Shown here in pieces: positions 61,286-64,000 of a stretch of DNA of 64,000 nt. Origin of the DNA: Oscillatoria nigro-viridis PCC 7112. Lineage in GTDB: Bacteria > Cyanobacteriota > Cyanobacteriia > Cyanobacteriales > Microcoleaceae. A program made the position numbers and the translations under genes. How positions within the stretch are numbered: the stretch's first letter is position 1; each line of letters starts with the position of its first letter. The stretch lies in NCBI RefSeq assembly GCF_000317475.1, contig NC_019729.1, positions 6,338,501 through 6,402,500 of the forward strand, in the 5' to 3' direction. The notes under the pieces are model-generated. The model did not search any database. It saw nothing but the letters and a program-made list of their open reading frames with translations, and was not told the origin of the DNA.

Positions 61286-62985
61286 TCAGATTAATAAATA
61301 ATAAGACTTACAGGAGAGCGGCAGCAAGTTCAATATAGCCATTCGCTCGGCTGTTAAATTAGAAATTTGTTGAATCCCTTGTAGGCTCACCAGATGAATT
61401 GATTGAAATATCTGGCAAATCCAACGGAGCGTCGGTCGATTAGTTTGTTTGCCCAACTGATTTTTCAATTGGGAATTAGTGCGTTGCAAACTGTGACGCA
61501 GTAACCTTTGACCTAAAGTATAGACTAACAAACACAAACCCATTACCAATGCCAAAGCTTCGATTCTTTCCGGCGACTTGAGAAATACACTGTCCGTAAA
61601 AAACAGCGGATCTTTCAAGAACCCAAACCCTCTTTCTGCTGACTGCTGTTCTTTGTATTTCACAATCATATCGTCAGGCTCTAATTGCTGAGTTTCCAGC
61701 ACATTAGTGGCGAGAATAAACCTGCCACAGGCTTTGGTTTCTTTGGCGATCGCACCTGTATCTGGTTCCAGTTTTGCTTGAACTTTAAATCTCTGTTTCG
61801 AGCTGGATTTCTCGCGAGCATTTGGATCGTTAGTATTAGTCTTTACTGTAATTTCTTTGCTACTAACTTGGGTGATATTGTAAAATTTTAGTTGTTTGGA
61901 TAAGCGATGAGCTGCGGCGGCAGCGTCGGCGGCACAAGCAAATTCAATTTTTGAGAGTTCTTGCAGTTTATTCTCAGCTTCAGCCTGGGCTTTTTTGAGT
62001 TTTTTTCGAGTTTTTGTCGGTCTGAATCGCGTCGCAAACTGCTCTCTACTACTAGCCATCTTTGTTCAATTCCACCATAATTACTTTTGTGTTCTGACCA
62101 GCTATATCCACTCACAGAACTGGGGGTAAATTCTGCTTCATTTAACTGAGATACCAGTTGCTGCGCTTGCTTGATACTCAACGGTACGCGGGTTAACCAT
62201 CTTAAATTGGTTAACATTTCTAAGTTAGGAGCTGAATATAATGCACTATCTGCAACCATTAAACTGTCAAGGTTTAACTGTTGTTTAAACTCCTGACAAA
62301 TTGATGCGAATATGGCTCGATCTGATTCATTTCCCGAACCCACCCGTAAAAATAGCGGTACATCTCCATCGCTACTACAAATTAAATCTAAAATGAATTG
62401 TTTTAAGTCGGGTCTGCGATCGCGGGAGTAGCCGTAGGTAATCTTAATTGGCACGGCAGATGACACGGGTTTAGTTGACTCGCTATCTTCGCTATCTTCG
62501 CTATCTAGCGCCGTTTCTGGCTCGATAACAGATACAGATGGTAGCTCGGATTCGTATTTGCCATGCAGGTGAAAGGAAGTTGAATCTAAATGGGATGTCT
62601 CTGTATCGAGCTCAAATTTTTGAGCTGCTGAAGCGGCAATAGTTGTAAATATTTGGCTGCTGCCTGCTAAATATAGCTTGTCTAATACTCTACCTAAACG
62701 GTATTCATTCAGGTGTGATGCTTGAATACCTTCACCCATTAAATGTTCGAGCGCTTTGCCTTCAAAAAATTTAGGAAATAAGTATAATGGAGCGGAAACA
62801 AGCCCTAACCCATTGATAATCATTGCTTTGACTGCTAGACCTGGACTGACAATCTCACCCGGTTGTTCCCCTACTAACTCATTGATTTTTTGGACAATTT
62901 CTATTTCATCAACTAGACCTGCTATTAAACCAAGATGGTCGAGGTTAGAGACGGCGAGTTCAGTTGCTTGATGCACGGGTTTCAT
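61286..62985 (-). CDS. IS1634 family transposase, split in two frames with -1 frameshift signals
   Basis: Frame 1 (62985 to 61888, 365 residues) carries the N-terminal DUF4277-like part and DDE residues (HLDSTSFHLHG, DSLMVADSALYS). Frame 2 (to 61286, open from 62059) carries the rest including the Glu of EQQSAERGFGFLKDP. The frames join if the ribosome slips -1 at A AAA AAC (61999-62005) or A AAA AAG (61990-61996), both in the correct phase for frame 1. Joined product: KNSKK-AQAEAENKLQELS, about 566 residues, the normal length. Either programmed frameshifting or a single-base loss explains it. Confidence 0.85.
61990..62005 (-). promoter_or_regulatory. Two tandem -1 frameshift heptamers
   Basis: On the minus strand A AAA AAC (62005-61999) and A AAA AAG (61996-61990) both sit in the X XXY YYZ phase relative to frame 1 and lead into frame 2. 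No downstream hairpin of obvious strength was identified. Confidence 0.6.
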
Positions 62986-63162
62986 TCGATCGAGCGAATT
63001 GTTTGCTACTTGAGTTTAGACTATTTTTATCCTCCGCGTCGCACGGGGGATAATTGGTTTTTGTTGTTAATTTACACGCTCGTACATTTTCCAACTGAAT
63101 CGATCGCTTGCTCGATCACCTGACACGGCAGGCGAGAGTATTTCTACTCATCTAGAGCCGAC

Positions 63163-63226
63163 TGATCGACTCGGACGGGGCACCCCAACTGCGTGTGTGC
63201 CAGTTGAGGGTGCGGAATGTGGGTTC
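63163..63226 (-). repeat. Inverted copy of the TnpB right-end hairpin
   Basis: The plus strand reads CGGACGGGGCACCCCAACTG, CGTGTGTGCCAGTTGAGGG, TGCGGAATGTGGGT, the reverse complement of 60978-61040 with only a few differences. Orientation is opposite to the intact tnpB, so its guide side faces position 63160 and lower. Confidence 0.85.
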
Positions 63227-63232
63227 CGATTC

Positions 63233-63380
63233 GCTCAGATTAAGTAAGTCAAACGGTAAGCTCTACCGAGATTGCCTGTGGAGTAGGCAAACCCTCAGAA
63301 GTCATTCTGAGACTACGCTGAAACAGGAAGTAAACACTAAAGTCCAAAACTTTCGAGCAATGGGTAGCTTTGGGTAAGTT
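63233..63380 (+). pseudogene. TnpB 3'-end remnant
   Basis: Plus-strand codons near the end read STEIACGVGKPSEVILRLR in one frame and TLKQEVNTKVQNFRAMGSFG in another, both typical of the tails of cyanobacterial TnpB of the IS891/IS1341 type. A frameshift separates them. There is no further upstream tnpB sequence. So it is a decayed 3' end of a second, unrelated TnpB element. Confidence 0.6.
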
Positions 63381-63602
63381 TTATAGAGCGGAGAATTCCG
63401 AGACTAACAGATTTAATATGACACCAGTATTCGATCCGATATTTTGCTAGCTTTTGGGTAGTATACTCTAACCAGCAAGCTACGATTTATATACAGCGAG
63501 CGGAATACTCGCACTCCTTCCTGTAAAAACAAAATTTCCTCAACAAAAACAGCAACAACTCGGTTTCTTGGATCGACCGGGTTGCTACACACAGAGCTTG
63601 GT
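63381..63602. other. Intergenic region with a short hairpin
   Basis: No gene supported. GCGAGCGGAATACTCGC (about 63498-63514) is a small hairpin whose pattern recurs at 52147-52163 (GCGAGCATGATACTCGC). Confidence 0.5.
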
Positions 63603-63998
63603 TTAAATCAGTTCTTCCCCTTGATTTAAACGCTGAATTCCTTGATTTTCCTCTACGCGCACAATACCATCTTTCGGAATATTGAGGATGCCTGTAAATG
63701 AATTTTGGCTTACTTTCAAAGCTTGTTCCTTATTTTTGTACTCTGCCAGTTCGCGCTGTAAATTGTCAATTGTCTGTTGAAACTGAGCGGCTTCTCTGAG
63801 CCTTTCTTGTTCTGAAAAGTCCAGCAATTGAATCAGATTAGCCACTTGAGCTTCCAGTAATTGGGTTTCGTCAATATTGTTATTTGTAACAAACGTTGTA
63901 GGATTTTCTGAATACTCAAAAACACTTTCTTGGTCGGGGATGGACAATGCTGTTTTGACACTAAGTGCCAAATCTTTAAACTTTTCAGCCGTGCTTTG
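63603..63998 (-). CDS. Hypothetical coiled-coil protein, partial
   Basis: The open frame continues to the right edge of the window, so the 5' end is outside; an internal TTG at 63971 may start a 122-residue frame but the frame stays open beyond it. Strong heptad pattern (TQLLEAQVANLIQLLDFSEQ and RLREAAQFQQTIDNLQRELA) gives a coiled coil. C-terminal part: SFTGILNIPKDGIVRVEENQ. No family recognised. Probably a cytoplasmic helical adaptor. Confidence 0.6.
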   Translation of the reverse strand, partial: QSTAEKFKDLALSVKTALSIPDQESVFEYSENPTTFVTNNNIDETQLLEAQVANLIQLLDFSEQERLREAAQFQQTIDNLQRELAEYKNKEQALKVSQNSFTGILNIPKDGIVRVEENQGIQRLNQGEELI

Positions 63999-64000
63999 GG

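Larger units (their letters stand above)
61267..63005 (-). mobile_element. IS1634-type insertion sequence (candidate ends)
   Basis: The transposase genes occupy 61286-62985. Candidate terminal inverted repeats CAAACAAACTGCTCGATC (61267-61284) and, inverted, GATCGAGCGAATTGTTTG (62988-63005) match in 15 of 18 positions. They bracket the coding frames closely. The length would be 1739 bp, normal for the family. Ends are tentative because no target duplication was established. Confidence 0.45.

Overview
The window is chromosomal DNA of a filamentous cyanobacterium of the Oscillatoria/Microcoleus/Tychonema type. The evidence is two minor allophycocyanin genes (apcF, apcD), a glnA gene behind a textbook NtcA promoter, many HIP1 octamers (GCGATCGC), heptanucleotide tandem repeats, and cyanobacteria-enriched families (XisH/XisI, Uma2, DUF1822, CHAT-TPR, NB-ARC-TPR). 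The species assignment is inference.

Layout. 1-12.6 kb is mostly housekeeping: the tail of an RTX calcium-binding protein, a methyltransferase/GNAT pair divergent from a LysR regulator, crtE with a PAP2-like membrane protein, a YbjN protein, a ferritin-like protein, glnA, apcF and tlyA. 12.6-17.5 kb holds two P-loop GTPases with DUF697-type tails, a PD-(D/E)XK-like protein and a Uma2 nuclease-like protein, with repeats between them. 17.7-28.5 kb returns to housekeeping: pfkA, an FkbM methyltransferase, a YgfZ-like protein, tRNA-Val(TAC), mazG, apcD and an RlmD-type RNA methyltransferase, with a decayed stretch on either side of apcD.

28.6-35.4 kb is an accessory island: xisH/xisI, a lone ParD-like antitoxin, a LuxR-like HTH protein divergent from two tandem dynamin-like GTPases, and a DUF433/DUF5615 toxin-antitoxin pair. 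35.6-39.8 kb has an SPFH-FHA fusion protein, a YkvA protein, lpxD and a CPBP protease. 40.1-53.8 kb is a second accessory island resembling a conflict or programmed-death locus: four small membrane or secreted proteins, an HTH/NB-ARC/TPR STAND protein behind a duplicated promoter-like block, a SWIM zinc-finger protein, and a sigma-like factor/DUF1822/giant TPR-CHAT protease unit whose spacers carry copies of a MITE-like repeat. 54-58.7 kb has cobL, a 2H phosphoesterase, holA and an acidic/Pro-Ala-rich membrane protein.

59.2-63.4 kb is an insertion-sequence cluster: an apparently intact IS607-type element (serine recombinase plus TnpB), an IS1634-type transposase split over two frames that are joined exactly at two in-phase slippery heptamers, and an inverted copy of the TnpB right-end hairpin beside a TnpB remnant. 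Non-coding space is rich in repeats: at least one MITE-like family, a roughly 150-bp structured repeat in two copies, promoter-sized duplications, long palindromes and simple heptamer arrays. No CRISPR array and no rRNA were seen.
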